A stretch of 64,000 nucleotides of DNA, from positions 186,001 through 250,000 of the forward strand of contig JAFTIM010000015.1 of assembly GCA_017456885.1 (NCBI GenBank), read 5' to 3'. The DNA comes from Paludibacteraceae bacterium. Lineage in GTDB: Bacteria; Bacteroidota; Bacteroidia; Bacteroidales; Paludibacteraceae. Shown here one piece after another: positions 1 through 9,271 of the stretch. The notes beneath the pieces were generated by a model, which saw nothing but the letters and a program-made list of their open reading frames with translations, did no database searches and had not been told where the DNA came from. The position numbers and the translations under genes were made by a program. The number at the start of each line of letters is the position of its first letter. Position 1 is the first letter of the stretch.

Positions 1-339
1 CAAAAACGAATGATGACGAAATTCCTCTCGTTGGAAAACATTCGATATATGAACTTCGACAACCGGCGTTGTAACGGCACGAACAGCATCGGCAATCGCA
101 ACCGAAGTGTGTGTATAAGCACCTGCATTCAACACAATGCCGTCGTACGAAAAGCCGCACTCTTGTATCTTATCAATCAATGCACCCTCGCTATTCGACT
201 GAAAATATTGAAACTCTATTTGAGGGTAACTCGCTTTCATTTTCTGAAAATAGGCGTCAAAATTATTACTTCCGTAAATTTCAGGCTCTCTTTTTCCCAA
301 AAGATTTAAATTAGGGCCATTTACAATCAATATTTTCAT
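1..339 (-). CDS. aroQ: 3-dehydroquinate dehydratase, type II (3' part cut by window edge)
   Basis: Catalyses 3-dehydroquinate to 3-dehydroshikimate in the cytosolic shikimate pathway. Translating the minus strand from the ATG at 339 gives MKILIVNGPNLNLLGKREP, the type II dehydroquinase N-terminus with the NGPNLNLLG signature. It continues with the conserved NAGAYTHTSVAIADA stretch and the VEVHISN strand. The frame is open to base 1, so about 113 residues are seen and roughly 30 are missing. It starts 11 bases after the asnS stop on the same strand, so the two are probably co-transcribed. Assignment is very secure; the gene is only partial because the window ends. Confidence 0.95.
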   Translation of the reverse strand, partial: MKILIVNGPNLNLLGKREPEIYGSNNFDAYFQKMKASYPQIEFQYFQSNSEGALIDKIQECGFSYDGIVLNAGAYTHTSVAIADAVRAVTTPVVEVHISNVFQREEFRHHSFL

Positions 340-350
340 GGGATTACAAA

Positions 351-1748
351 TTAGAATTCTGCATTTTTAGGTGTGCGTGGAAATGGAATCACATCGCGAA
401 TATTTGCCATGCCCGTTACAAACAAAAGCAATCGCTCAAAGCCGAGTCCGAAGCCCGAATGAGGGCAAGTGCCAAACCGACGGGTATCCAAATACCACCA
501 CATGTCTTTCATCGGTATATTCAACTCATTGATTCGGGCAAGCAACTTATCGTAATCGGCCTCACGCTCCGAACCACCAATTATTTCACCGATTTTCGGG
601 AACAATACATCCATGGCACGCACGGTTTTTCCGTCGTCGTTTTGTTTCATATAAAAAGCCTTTATCTCTTTCGGATAGTCGGTCAGGATAACCGGTTTTT
701 TAAAATGTTCTTCCACCAAATAACGCTCGTGCTCCGAAGCCAAATCTGCACCCCAAAAAACGGGGAACTCAAATTTATGTCCTTTAGCAACAGCCTCTTC
801 CAATATTTTAATTCCTTCGGTATATGGCAAACGAACAAACGCATCTTTCAGCACACTCTCCAAACGTGCAACAAGTTCTTTATCGAACATATCGTTGAGG
901 AATTGAATATCGTCACGGCAATTATCCAAAGCCCATTGCACGCAGTATTTGATAAACTCCTCCGCCAGGTTCATATTATCCTCAATGTCGTTAAAAGCGA
1001 CCTCGGGTTCTATCATCCAAAATTCCGCCAAATGGCGTGGTGTGTTAGAGTTTTCGGCTCGGAAAGTAGGTCCGAAAGTATAAATCGCTCCAAGAGCCGT
1101 TGCAGCAAGCTCTCCCTCCAATTGCCCTGATACAGTTAAACTTGCTTGCTTACCGAAAAAGTCATCGTCGTAAATAATTGATCCGTTGGCATCTTTTTTC
1201 AAATCATACAGGTTTTTAGTCGTAACTTGAAACATCTGCCCTGCGCCTTCGCAGTCTGATGCCGTGATAATCGGAGTATGAAAATAAAAGAACCCTTTTT
1301 TATGGAAAAAGTCGTGAATTGCAATAGCCATATTATGACGAATACGGAAAACAGCGCCAAAAGTATTGGTGCGTGGGCGCAGATGCGCTATCTCACGCAA
1401 AAATTCCAACGAATGACCTTTCTTTTGCAGCGGATAGGTATCTACATCGGCCGTACCATACACCTCTATCGAAAAAGCCTGTATCTCCACGTTTTGACCT
1501 TTGCCCTGCGATTGTACCAATTTTCCTACGACACCGATGGCTGAACCGGTGGTTATCTTTTTCAACAAATCATCTTCAAATTTATCATTATCAACCACAA
1601 TTTGAAGGTTGTGTATTACCGATCCATCATTCAATGCAATAAAACTGACCATTTTGTTGCCACGACGGGTGCGAACCCAACCTTTAACCAATACATCTAT
1701 ATCGTATTGTGTCGATTTTAACACATCTGCTATTTTCACTCTTTTCAT
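351..1748 (-). CDS. asnS: asparaginyl-tRNA synthetase
   Basis: Charges tRNA-Asn with asparagine in the cytosol. The 465-residue protein has normal length for bacterial AsnRS. An N-terminal OB-fold anticodon-binding domain (about residues 15-110, starting [12 protein letters not shown]) is followed by the class II catalytic core: motif 2 region [21 protein letters not shown] near residue 235, and motif 3 [16 protein letters not shown] near the C-terminus. The ATG at 1748 lies about 20 bases downstream of a TACCTTTG promoter box. aroQ follows 11 bases after the stop. Confidence 0.97.
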   Translation of the reverse strand: MKRVKIADVLKSTQYDIDVLVKGWVRTRRGNKMVSFIALNDGSVIHNLQIVVDNDKFEDDLLKKITTGSAIGVVGKLVQSQGKGQNVEIQAFSIEVYGTADVDTYPLQKKGHSLEFLREIAHLRPRTNTFGAVFRIRHNMAIAIHDFFHKKGFFYFHTPIITASDCEGAGQMFQVTTKNLYDLKKDANGSIIYDDDFFGKQASLTVSGQLEGELAATALGAIYTFGPTFRAENSNTPRHLAEFWMIEPEVAFNDIEDNMNLAEEFIKYCVQWALDNCRDDIQFLNDMFDKELVARLESVLKDAFVRLPYTEGIKILEEAVAKGHKFEFPVFWGADLASEHERYLVEEHFKKPVILTDYPKEIKAFYMKQNDDGKTVRAMDVLFPKIGEIIGGSEREADYDKLLARINELNIPMKDMWWYLDTRRFGTCPHSGFGLGFERLLLFVTGMANIRDVIPFPRTPKNAEF

Positions 1749-1770
1749 TTTATATTCTTTATTTTTTACG

Positions 1771-1778
1771 CAAAGGTA
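1771..1778 (-). promoter_or_regulatory. promoter -7 box for asnS-aroQ
   Basis: TACCTTTG on the minus strand matches the Bacteroidota -7 consensus TAnnTTTG and lies 22 bases before the asnS ATG. A clear -33 box at standard spacing is not obvious. Confidence 0.6.
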
Positions 1779-1793
1779 AATCTTTTAAACAAA

Positions 1794-1820
1794 GAAACAT
1801 CTATTAAATATAGATGTTTC
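1794..1820 (-). terminator. hairpin terminator after gldJ-like gene
   Basis: A perfect 11-bp stem (GAAACATCTAT, 1794-1804, with ATAGATGTTTC, 1810-1820) and a 5-base loop lie 23 bases past the stop of the gldJ-like gene, with a T-rich stretch beyond on the minus strand. It separates that gene from the asnS promoter. Confidence 0.65.
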
Positions 1821-1842
1821 TCGCAAATCATTATAGATTCTT

Positions 1843-3396
1843 TTATTTTTTACGTTTTGCAGGTTTCTTGATAGGAACCGATTCGCCTATCTTCGTCATA
1901 GCACATCTGAAACCAATATCGCAGGTAGATTTGCTTGCCTCCAAATAACGTCTTGTTGCAGGATTCAACCAATAAGCACGATCTCTCCACGAACCACCTT
2001 TATAAACCCGCATATCATCGTTTACGTCTGTAGCAAGCAATGCCATCGGGTCTTTACGTTTATATTGCATCAAGAGCAAGGTATCTGTTGCACGCTTTTT
2101 CCAATCTTCATTGCCGAAAAGAGAACTTTTAGCATCGCCATCGCGGAAATTACGAACATCTTTTTCCAAATCGTAGGCCAAACGACCATATTCGTCTATT
2201 ACATAATCGGCACTGTCTTTGGTCGGACGTACAATCACATTTCCACGGAATGCGTTATACTCTTCCACCTCCATCGAAGAAGTTTCACGATAAACATCTT
2301 CAACCCACTCGCTGACATTTCCTGCCATATTGTACAAACCATAATCGTTCGGAGTAAAAGAATAAACGGGAGCGGTAATAGCACCTCTATCGCTCAACGA
2401 CTCGACATGCTCAATCAAGTCGCCTCGACCACGAACATAGTTTGCCTGCATTTCGCCACGTACCTTTTTACTTGGATTACGCATTTGCTGTCCTTCCCAC
2501 GGATATGCTTTGTTTTCAGCAAAAAATCCTTCTTCGTTAGGCAACATTCCATAAGCGGCATACTCCCACTCTGATTCCGTCGGGAGACGAACCTCTGGAA
2601 ATACCAATCCGTGAGACAACGTGGTTTTTATGGTATCGCCAAATGCGTTTAATTGCGGACGTTTTCCCAATTCAGGATTATAGGACTTCATCAACAAATA
2701 TTTTTGCATACTGAATACATAAGTTCTATTGATACTATCCTGCATTGCCAAACGTATAGAATCCTTTTGAACTTCGGTATATGTAGTATCTAAAGCGATG
2801 ATAGCAGCAGCCGAACATTTGCGTATTGCTTCAAAATCCGTCATAGGCATAATACCAGCTTTCACCAACTCCATTTCATTGATACGGTCGGTACGCCAAC
2901 GGCAATACTCTTGAGCCTGATTCCATGAAACACCCACTACAGGATAATCTCCATAAGCGGCATGCGAATAATAGTAACGTACGTAAGGTTCGTTAAATAC
3001 CAACTCACCACGCCAAACCGTACTATCGGGAAGAGCAACCTCTACCACCTCCGGCGTATTATGATACACCACCGAAAGCCAGTTTACATATTCACGCCAG
3101 TTGATGTTTGTTATCTCATACTCATCCATAAAAAACGACGAAACCGTAACCGTTCTTTTTTGGTTGTTCGTAAAGTTCGACAAGGTTTCAAGATTCTGCC
3201 CCATGGTAATTTTTCCTCCTTGTACGAAAACCATTCCCGGAGGCATTTTCGGATGGTACTTACTCAACACTTGGTATCCACCATGTTTAGGATCGTTATA
3301 ATTCATACCTGTTGTGTTCGATTGAGCATGTTTGCTACATGCAGCAAAGACAACCGACAACCCTAAAAATAAAACACTGATTTTGATTGCTTTCAT
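1843..3396 (-). CDS. gldJ: GldJ-like gliding/type IX secretion lipoprotein (SUMF1/FGE-type fold)
   Basis: Predicted outer-membrane lipoprotein of the gliding/type IX secretion apparatus. From the ATG at 3396 the 517-residue protein has a signal peptide with lipobox ending FAAC (Cys20). It continues with the formylglycine-generating-enzyme-like domain typical of GldJ/GldK: PGMVFVQGG near residue 50, FFMDEYEITN, YPVVGVSWNQAQEYCRWRTDR, EVRLPTESEWEYAA, NMAGNVSEWVEDVY and a final KGGSWRDRAY...IGFRCAM block. GldJ fits better than GldK because of the large insert between the WRTDR and LPTESEWEYAA segments. The upstream in-frame ATG at 3423 would break the signal peptide, so 3396 is preferred. It is monocistronic, with its own promoter box and terminator. 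The catalytic function of the fold is thought to be lost in this family. Confidence 0.8.
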   Translation of the reverse strand: MKAIKISVLFLGLSVVFAACSKHAQSNTTGMNYNDPKHGGYQVLSKYHPKMPPGMVFVQGGKITMGQNLETLSNFTNNQKRTVTVSSFFMDEYEITNINWREYVNWLSVVYHNTPEVVEVALPDSTVWRGELVFNEPYVRYYYSHAAYGDYPVVGVSWNQAQEYCRWRTDRINEMELVKAGIMPMTDFEAIRKCSAAAIIALDTTYTEVQKDSIRLAMQDSINRTYVFSMQKYLLMKSYNPELGKRPQLNAFGDTIKTTLSHGLVFPEVRLPTESEWEYAAYGMLPNEEGFFAENKAYPWEGQQMRNPSKKVRGEMQANYVRGRGDLIEHVESLSDRGAITAPVYSFTPNDYGLYNMAGNVSEWVEDVYRETSSMEVEEYNAFRGNVIVRPTKDSADYVIDEYGRLAYDLEKDVRNFRDGDAKSSLFGNEDWKKRATDTLLLMQYKRKDPMALLATDVNDDMRVYKGGSWRDRAYWLNPATRRYLEASKSTCDIGFRCAMTKIGESVPIKKPAKRKK

Positions 3397-3433
3397 ATTT
3401 TTTGCAATTAGATTTTGTATCAAAAATTAGTTG

Positions 3434-3441
3434 CAAATATA
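3434..3441 (-). promoter_or_regulatory. promoter -7 box for gldJ-like gene
   Basis: TATATTTG on the minus strand fits TAnnTTTG and lies 37 bases upstream of the chosen ATG at 3396. Confidence 0.5.
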
Positions 3442-3503
3442 AAACTTTATTTTTAATCCGAGTATTTTTTCAAATAAAAACAAAATAAATAGACTTTAAT
3501 GCC

Positions 3504-3511
3504 TATTTTTG
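3504..3511 (+). promoter_or_regulatory. promoter -7 box for folP operon
   Basis: TATTTTTG matches TAnnTTTG and lies 12 bases before the folP ATG at 3524. This short leader argues for 3524 over the upstream TTG at 3509. Confidence 0.6.
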
Positions 3512-3523
3512 CATAAAGAAATC

Positions 3524-4372
3524 ATGAAAAACACGATGCAAATGCCGATAAACAAGGAACATTCCGTAATGGCAATCATAAACATTACGCCCGACTCCTT
3601 TTACGAGAAAAGCCGCTGTCTTGATGTCAAAAATTTGGAAGAGAGACTCCGTAGTTTAAAGAACTCCCCGTTTGATATTCTCGACATCGGATCGTACTCC
3701 TCGCGTCCGAACGGCAAATACGTTTCAAACGGCAAATACGTTTCAAAAGAGGAAGAACTCAGCCGTTTGCTTCCCGCATTGCAACTAATCAAACAAACAT
3801 TTCCTAAGGCCGTAATCTCCATCGACACCTTTCGTGCCGATGTGGCAGAAGCCTGTATAAAGCAGTTTGACATAGATATAATCAACGACATTTCCGGAGG
3901 AACTTTGGACGAGCGTATGTATGATGTCGTTGCAAAATACCAGAAAGCATACGTACTGATGCACATGAGAGGAACCCCTCAAACCATGTCGCTTGCAGGA
4001 AACACGCAATACGAAAATTTATTGGAAGAAATCACGGATTTTTTCGATAAAAGAATCAAGCAACTTGAGCAGGCAGGTTGTAAAGACATCATTCTTGACC
4101 CCGGATTCGGATTTGCAAAAACGACGGAACAAAATTATACCCTTTTGAAAAATCTGCAATTACTAAAAAAATGGGGTTATCCTTTATTGGTCGGTTTTTC
4201 ACGAAAATCAATGATTTGGGAACCGTTAAACACCACTCCCGAGAGTTCGCTTAACGGAACTACCGTTTTAAACACATTGGCTCTAACTCAAGGAGCAAAC
4301 ATTTTGAGGGTACACGATGTAAACGAAGCCCACGAAGCTATAAAATTGTTTACCACCTACAATCACGCATAA
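3524..4372 (+). CDS. folP: dihydropteroate synthase
   Basis: Condenses p-aminobenzoate with 6-hydroxymethyl-7,8-dihydropterin diphosphate in folate synthesis; it is the sulfonamide target. The 282-residue TIM barrel shows MAIINITPDSFY (loop 1), DILDIGSYSSRP (loop 2), ISIDTFRADVAE, IINDISGGT, LMHMRGTPQTM and ILDPGFGFAKT. Loop 2 is unusual: the RP is followed by NGKYVS twice in tandem, encoded by two identical 18-bp units, where relatives have a short RPG-type loop. Translation probably starts at ATG 3524 rather than the TTG at 3509. cdaA begins 4 bases after the stop, so the two share a transcript. Confidence 0.95.
   Translation: MKNTMQMPINKEHSVMAIINITPDSFYEKSRCLDVKNLEERLRSLKNSPFDILDIGSYSSRPNGKYVSNGKYVSKEEELSRLLPALQLIKQTFPKAVISIDTFRADVAEACIKQFDIDIINDISGGTLDERMYDVVAKYQKAYVLMHMRGTPQTMSLAGNTQYENLLEEITDFFDKRIKQLEQAGCKDIILDPGFGFAKTTEQNYTLLKNLQLLKKWGYPLLVGFSRKSMIWEPLNTTPESSLNGTTVLNTLALTQGANILRVHDVNEAHEAIKLFTTYNHA
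3710..3745 (+). repeat. perfect 18-bp tandem duplication inside folP
   Basis: The unit AACGGCAAATACGTTTCA occurs at 3710-3727 and again at 3728-3745 with no mismatch. It adds six residues (NGKYVS) in frame to the loop that carries the SSRP motif of dihydropteroate synthase. Confidence 0.97.
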
Positions 4373-4376
4373 ACAA

Positions 4377-5150
4377 ATGGAAGGAATCGGAATTAAAGAC
4401 CTTATAGACATTCTGCTGGTAGCATTTTTAATGTACCAAACCTACAAGTTGATGAAGGAAACAGGTACCGTAAAAATATTCATTGGCATTATGGCCTTTA
4501 TAACCATTTGGTTTTTGGTGGAATATGTACTCAAAATGGAGTTATTAGGTTCCATTCTCAACCGTGTGGTAAGCGTTGGTGCCATCGGATTGATTGTTAT
4601 TTTTCAGAATGAAATCCGAAGGTTTTTGTTCCATATAGGTTCCGGAAAGGATATTAAAATTGTAGAAAGCATAAAAAAATTCTTTCAAAAAAAAGATACC
4701 GACACAAACACTTTCCCTATTATGCCATTGATTATGGCTTGTCAGAAAATGTCGAAAGAAAAAACAGGCGCTCTTATCATTATAGAAAAGAAAAATAGAT
4801 TGTGGGATTTCATTGAAACGGGTGAAACCATCAATGCCGATGTAAATGCACAACTTTTGGAAACGCTGTTTTTCAAAAACAGTCCGTTGCACGACGGAGC
4901 TGTCATTATATCGGGCGAACGAGTGCTTGCTGCACGCTGCATACTTCCTGTTTCTCAAAACTTGAACATTCCTAATCATTTTGGGCTTCGACATCGTGCC
5001 GCTATTGGTCTTACAGAGCAAACAGACGCCATTGCCATTGTGGTTTCGGAAGAAACCGGACATATTACCTTGGCTTTCAACGGTAAATGGACAGCACCGC
5101 TCTCTGCCGAACAGTTAAAAACAAAACTTGTTAAACATTTACAACAATAG
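4377..5150 (+). CDS. cdaA: diadenylate cyclase CdaA (c-di-AMP synthase)
   Basis: Makes cyclic di-AMP from two ATP at the inner membrane. The 257-residue protein has the CdaA layout: three N-terminal membrane segments (about residues 10-90), then a DAC domain with the catalytic DGA motif (HDGA, residues 172-175) and the RHR motif (residues 205-207) needed for ATP binding. No residue is missing. It starts 4 bases after folP; this folP-cdaA pairing suggests one transcript running into the downstream hydrolase and acyltransferase. A CdaR regulator is not adjacent. Confidence 0.93.
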   Translation: MEGIGIKDLIDILLVAFLMYQTYKLMKETGTVKIFIGIMAFITIWFLVEYVLKMELLGSILNRVVSVGAIGLIVIFQNEIRRFLFHIGSGKDIKIVESIKKFFQKKDTDTNTFPIMPLIMACQKMSKEKTGALIIIEKKNRLWDFIETGETINADVNAQLLETLFFKNSPLHDGAVIISGERVLAARCILPVSQNLNIPNHFGLRHRAAIGLTEQTDAIAIVVSEETGHITLAFNGKWTAPLSAEQLKTKLVKHLQQ

Positions 5151-5175
5151 TCCCTGACACAGACACATATTTTTT

Positions 5176-5967
5176 ATGGGAAATCTTTATTTCTTAAGTT
5201 TAGGGAGCGGAAGCAGCGGCAACTGCTATTACATAGGTACAAACGACTACGGTTTTTTGATTGATGCTGGAATCTCATCGGTCAGGACAAGAAAATACCT
5301 TAAAAAATACAACATTTCGTTAGAACAGATTCAAGGTATTTTTATCACACACGACCACACCGATCACGCAAAATATGCAGGCATCTTGAACACCAAATAC
5401 GGCATTCCGATTTTTACGACAAAAAGAATTTTTTACGGAATGCAACGCAACAGAAATCTGAAAAACCCACCCACTTTCTGCAATTTCATTCATAAAAACG
5501 AAACCGTGCAGTTGAGAGATTTTTCCATTTTACCATTCCCTGTTTCGCACGATGCTTCAGAATGTATGGGATTCACGTTCTCGTTTCACAACAAAAATTT
5601 CACGATTGCCACCGACTTGGGTTTCATAAACGATTTTGCCGCTCAACAGATTTCCTTATCCGATTATTTGGTCATAGAGGCCAATTACGATGAACAAATG
5701 TTGGAAAACGGACCTTATCCGGAGCCACTGAAAAACAGGGTAAAAGGAACGCACGGACATCTCAGCAATCACACCACGGCCACTTTTCTTGCCGAAAATT
5801 GGAACGGAAAGCTGAAATACATTTTTTTATGCCATTTGAGTGCCGAAAACAACAATCCGCGATTAGCCTATCAAACCGTTTTTAACAAATTGCAAAACAA
5901 GGACATCTCTCCGCATTTTTTAGCTCCGCTCGACAGGCTGACCCCGTCCGAATTATTCATTCTGTGA
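5176..5967 (+). CDS. MBL-fold metallo-hydrolase (YycJ/WalJ-like)
   Basis: Metallo-beta-lactamase fold protein of 263 residues, probably a cytosolic metal-dependent phosphodiesterase or nuclease. It starts with LSLGSGSSGNCYYI, the hallmark of the YycJ/WalJ group, and carries the metal-binding HDHTDH motif near residue 60, a later H in FPVSHDASE, and the DLGF strand near residue 156. Substrate is unknown; WalJ relatives have been linked to DNA repair and cell-wall coordination. It lies 25 bases after cdaA, and its stop overlaps the next gene's ATG by one base, indicating translational coupling. Confidence 0.85.
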   Translation: MGNLYFLSLGSGSSGNCYYIGTNDYGFLIDAGISSVRTRKYLKKYNISLEQIQGIFITHDHTDHAKYAGILNTKYGIPIFTTKRIFYGMQRNRNLKNPPTFCNFIHKNETVQLRDFSILPFPVSHDASECMGFTFSFHNKNFTIATDLGFINDFAAQQISLSDYLVIEANYDEQMLENGPYPEPLKNRVKGTHGHLSNHTTATFLAENWNGKLKYIFLCHLSAENNNPRLAYQTVFNKLQNKDISPHFLAPLDRLTPSELFIL

Positions 5968-7013
5968 TGAATGCTCACAAAACAAACTCATTGATCGATC
6001 TGCTAAAATTCGTTTTTGCCTTAGCCATTGTTGTTCATCACATTGAGCAATATCGTGCTTCGTGCGGATTTGTCAATTATTGGGAGAATGCCACTATCAT
6101 TAGTTTTGGAAAAACAAGCATTATCTTTTTCTTTGTTTTAAGCGGTTATTTGGTTACCAACTCCTTTTTACGACAAGCAACTTTCGACATCAAGAAGTTT
6201 TATAAAAGACGTTTGCTACGGATTGCCCCCTTATACTACATTTTGGTATGCTGTTCGATATTTATTTTTCCGAATATCAACCTATTAAACAGCACTTCCT
6301 CCCTTGCCGACACAACTCAAAACCTGCTTTATTTTCTGTTTTTGCCCAACATTGTCCTTGCGGCATTTCCGGCAAATCCTTTTTTGGCACACACTTGGTT
6401 TGTGGGTACTACCGAGCAATACCATTTTCTATCGGCATTATGCTACAAATATTCAAAAAGCAGACAAACCTATGCTTTTCTGTTAATGGCTTTGGTTGCA
6501 ATCTATTGGGCATTCGGACTTTATGTAAAAATATTTGCCCAAGAGTCTTTTGCATATACCTTTTGGCACTATTTTAACATCGATTGTCTTGCCATTGGTG
6601 CCATTTTTGCCCTTCTTCCAAAAGAGGGGAAATGGATATCGTTCCTTAAAAAAAAGTGCGTATTCATCGTGTCAGCACTCGTTTTTATATTTTTACTCAT
6701 AAGCGGCATAGTAATTCCTTTCGTTTACAATCAGTTATTGGCTCTGTGTTTCGGGGTTTTCATTTACAATATAATGCAACACGATACCTCGTTTGCTTCC
6801 GCCAATGGGGTTGTCCGTTTTTTGGGAAAAATTTCTTACAGCATTTATATGATTCATCCGATCGTCATCATCTGTACAATCAATTTACTACAAGAATACG
6901 CCAACGCAACGATTCTAACATACGGATTCGTAGTTTTATTCACTTTATTGGTTGCTTCGGCATATCATATTTTTATAGAAAAACGCATCACCAACAAGCC
7001 GTTTTCTCACTAA
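5967..7013 (+). CDS. acyltransferase family 3 membrane protein
   Basis: Membrane-bound O-acyltransferase of the AT3 (OafA/NodX-like) family, 348 residues with about ten predicted membrane helices. It begins with the family's catalytic-His region (IVVHHIEQYRA, about residue 20). Next come SIIFFFVLSGYLV and YKRRLLRIAPLYY, also diagnostic, and a late SYSIYMIHPI helix. Such enzymes usually acetylate surface sugars or lipids; the substrate here is not predictable. The ATG at 5967 overlaps the hydrolase stop (TGATG). A GTG one codon upstream is possible but less likely. Confidence 0.85.
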   Translation: MNAHKTNSLIDLLKFVFALAIVVHHIEQYRASCGFVNYWENATIISFGKTSIIFFFVLSGYLVTNSFLRQATFDIKKFYKRRLLRIAPLYYILVCCSIFIFPNINLLNSTSSLADTTQNLLYFLFLPNIVLAAFPANPFLAHTWFVGTTEQYHFLSALCYKYSKSRQTYAFLLMALVAIYWAFGLYVKIFAQESFAYTFWHYFNIDCLAIGAIFALLPKEGKWISFLKKKCVFIVSALVFIFLLISGIVIPFVYNQLLALCFGVFIYNIMQHDTSFASANGVVRFLGKISYSIYMIHPIVIICTINLLQEYANATILTYGFVVLFTLLVASAYHIFIEKRITNKPFSH

Positions 7014-7064
7014 AAAATTAGGGATTTAAGAGTAAGGGATTGCATTGCTACTACGAAAAAATCG

Positions 7065-7072
7065 TATTTTTG
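7065..7072 (+). promoter_or_regulatory. promoter -7 box for TonB-dependent receptor
   Basis: TATTTTTG fits TAnnTTTG, with a TTG at 7045-7047 upstream that could serve as the -33 element. The receptor ATG follows at 7111. Confidence 0.55.
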
Positions 7073-7110
7073 CACCCGATTTCGCATGCCGAAATCCTAA
7101 TTTTTATTTT

Positions 7111-9219
7111 ATGTTCAAACAATTTCTTAAAAAGCGTTCCTTTCGCTTCCGTCAGTTTAGCCGCAAGGCATACGCTGCTTTTTGTTCCTTGCACCGCGAG
7201 GTAACCATCGGGCGTGTGTCGGGCTATATGACCGAACTGGAGATGCTCAAGCATGGCAAAAGCGCAGCATTGACCGCCCTTATGCTGATGGCAGGCATTT
7301 CGACCATGGAAGCGGAAGACGAAGTCCCGACAGACTCCGAATCGACAGAACCCCAGCAACTTAGTCTTCAGGAGGTGCTGGTAGTTTCCCGTAAAGCTGA
7401 AGTTAATTCGGATGCGTATCGGCTCATTACGCAAGTCTCCCACGACGAGATTCAGGCTTTGCCTATCCAGACCGTAGCGGATATTTTACAATATCTGCCG
7501 GGTATTGATGTCCGCACGCGAGGCGCCAACGGCGCACAAGCGGACATCAGCATGCGCGGTGGCACCTTCGACCAAGTGCTCGTCATGCTCAACGGCGTGA
7601 GTCTCAACGACTTCCACACGGGGCACTATGCGCTCAACCTGCCTATCTCGCCCTCGCTCATAGAGCGCGTGGAGGTCTTGCAGGGCACGTCCGCTAACCT
7701 CTTCGGAGCCTTCTCCGGAGCCATCAACATCATCACAAAGACCGCTCCCGAGATGGTGATGAAACTCACGGCGGGCATGAACGGCTTGGTAAACCCCGAG
7801 TTTACAGGCTCGTGGCAGAAAGGCGATGTGCATATCAATGCCTCTGCCGAGTACTCTCGCGCCGAGGGCTACTATGCCCCCGACCCCACCGAGAAAGAGC
7901 AGACGGCGCTCACCAACTCCGACTACCAGTTGGCGAACCTCTACCTGCAGACGCGGTGGCGCGGGCTGGATGTGCAGATGGGCGCACAGTGGAAAGACGC
8001 AGGTGCAGGCATGTACTATGGTTTCGGCTCGCAAGACCAGTTCGACGCCACACGCACGGCTTTCGCTTCGGCGAAGTACGCCCATCGTTGGGGCGCATGG
8101 CGACTGGAAGCGCAGGCGGCTTATCGCGCCAACTACGACCGCTACGAGTGGCACCGCGGGCAACGACTCTACGGCAATTTCCATTTCGCGCAGACTGCTT
8201 CGGCTGCCCTCTTGGCACACTATGCTTCCCGCATAGGTACCACCTCTTTCGGCGTCAGCATACGCAACGAGAACATCCACTCCACCAACCTCGGCGATAC
8301 CATCAACCCCGGCGGGCAGATTCCCAACGTGGAGGGCTTCAACTTGGCGGACGTGCGGGTGTTGGACTTGGTACGCGGAGGCAACCGCTTCCACCTCAAC
8401 TACTTTGCAGAGCAGACCTTCTACTACGCAGGCTTGTCGGCTTCGTTGGGCGTGAACGGCACCTACAACACGCAGTTTGGCAACCACTTTGCAGGGGGTG
8501 CAAACATCGGCTATGAGTACGCAAAGAATAGCAGCGTCTATATCAATGCCAATCGTTCGCTCCGTATGCCTACCTTCACAGACCTCTACTACAATGCAGG
8601 CAACCAGTTGGGAAACAAACACTTACAGCCCGAAGAGGCGTGGTTGCTCTCTGCAGGAACGAAGTACAACCCCACCTTCGGCAAGGCGGGCAGTCTCTCG
8701 CTGGCGGCAGACTGGTACTACCGTTGGGGCAAGAACATCATCGATTGGGTCTATACCCCCGAGGATAGCAAGCGCCCCTACCACGCGCAGAACCAGCAGC
8801 AGGTAAACGCGACGGGTGTGGAACTTTCCGTAGCGTATCGCTGGAACGAATGGCTGCGCTGCTTGTCCGTGGACTATGCCTACACCTATCTGGACTTGGA
8901 CTTGAAGGAGGCGGGCTCACGCTACCTCGACTACCTGAGCCACAAACTCACTATCCACCTCGAGCACGGCATTTACAAAGGCTTGGGTGCTTCTTGGACG
9001 GTGCGCTACCAGCAGCGCGAAGGGCAGTTCAACAATGCGCAGGGCGAAGTGCAAGACTACCAACCCGTTTGGCTCTTGGACGGCTCGCTCTTCTGGCAGA
9101 ACAAGCACCTGCGCGTGAGTGTGGACTGCACCAACATGACCAACACCCGCTACTACGACTACGGAGGCATTCTCCAGCCCGGCGCATGGGCGAAGATATC
9201 CATCAAAGCCAATTTGTAA
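7111..9219 (+). CDS. TonB-dependent outer-membrane receptor (BtuB-like)
   Basis: Outer-membrane gated channel for a scarce ligand (cobalamin-, iron- or similar complex), powered by TonB. The 702-residue protein starts with an N-terminal stretch of the SRKAYAAFCSLHREVTIG type often seen on Bacteroidales receptors. A plug domain follows (about residues 95-205: DILQYLPGIDVRTRG, ISMRGGTFDQVLVMLNG, IERVEVLQGTSANLFGAFSGAINIITK) and then a 22-strand barrel with a C-terminal NMTNTRYYDYGG...WAKISIKANL. No carboxypeptidase-like domain or SusD partner is present, so it is not a SusC. The coding sequence is clearly richer in G+C than the genes before it. It is followed by a strong terminator. The longer start at 7045 precedes the promoter box and is rejected. 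Confidence 0.88.
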   Translation: MFKQFLKKRSFRFRQFSRKAYAAFCSLHREVTIGRVSGYMTELEMLKHGKSAALTALMLMAGISTMEAEDEVPTDSESTEPQQLSLQEVLVVSRKAEVNSDAYRLITQVSHDEIQALPIQTVADILQYLPGIDVRTRGANGAQADISMRGGTFDQVLVMLNGVSLNDFHTGHYALNLPISPSLIERVEVLQGTSANLFGAFSGAINIITKTAPEMVMKLTAGMNGLVNPEFTGSWQKGDVHINASAEYSRAEGYYAPDPTEKEQTALTNSDYQLANLYLQTRWRGLDVQMGAQWKDAGAGMYYGFGSQDQFDATRTAFASAKYAHRWGAWRLEAQAAYRANYDRYEWHRGQRLYGNFHFAQTASAALLAHYASRIGTTSFGVSIRNENIHSTNLGDTINPGGQIPNVEGFNLADVRVLDLVRGGNRFHLNYFAEQTFYYAGLSASLGVNGTYNTQFGNHFAGGANIGYEYAKNSSVYINANRSLRMPTFTDLYYNAGNQLGNKHLQPEEAWLLSAGTKYNPTFGKAGSLSLAADWYYRWGKNIIDWVYTPEDSKRPYHAQNQQQVNATGVELSVAYRWNEWLRCLSVDYAYTYLDLDLKEAGSRYLDYLSHKLTIHLEHGIYKGLGASWTVRYQQREGQFNNAQGEVQDYQPVWLLDGSLFWQNKHLRVSVDCTNMTNTRYYDYGGILQPGAWAKISIKANL

Positions 9220-9238
9220 AAATCAATGTGAACAGATA

Positions 9239-9271
9239 AAAAAGAGAGGCAGTTTATGCTGCCTCTTTTTT
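9239..9271 (+). terminator. rho-independent terminator after TonB receptor
   Basis: An 8-bp stem (AGAGGCAG, 9245-9252, with CTGCCTCT, 9259-9266), a 6-base loop and a run of T lie 25 bases after the receptor stop. The A run before the stem makes it usable in both directions. Confidence 0.85.

Noticed and set aside
7486-8622. Long antisense ORF (378 codons) opposite the TonB receptor, and similar long frames at 7812-8516 and 8850-9239
   Set aside because: Low-complexity Val/Arg/His-rich translations typical of antisense frames of G+C-rich genes; the sense strand carries clear receptor motifs.
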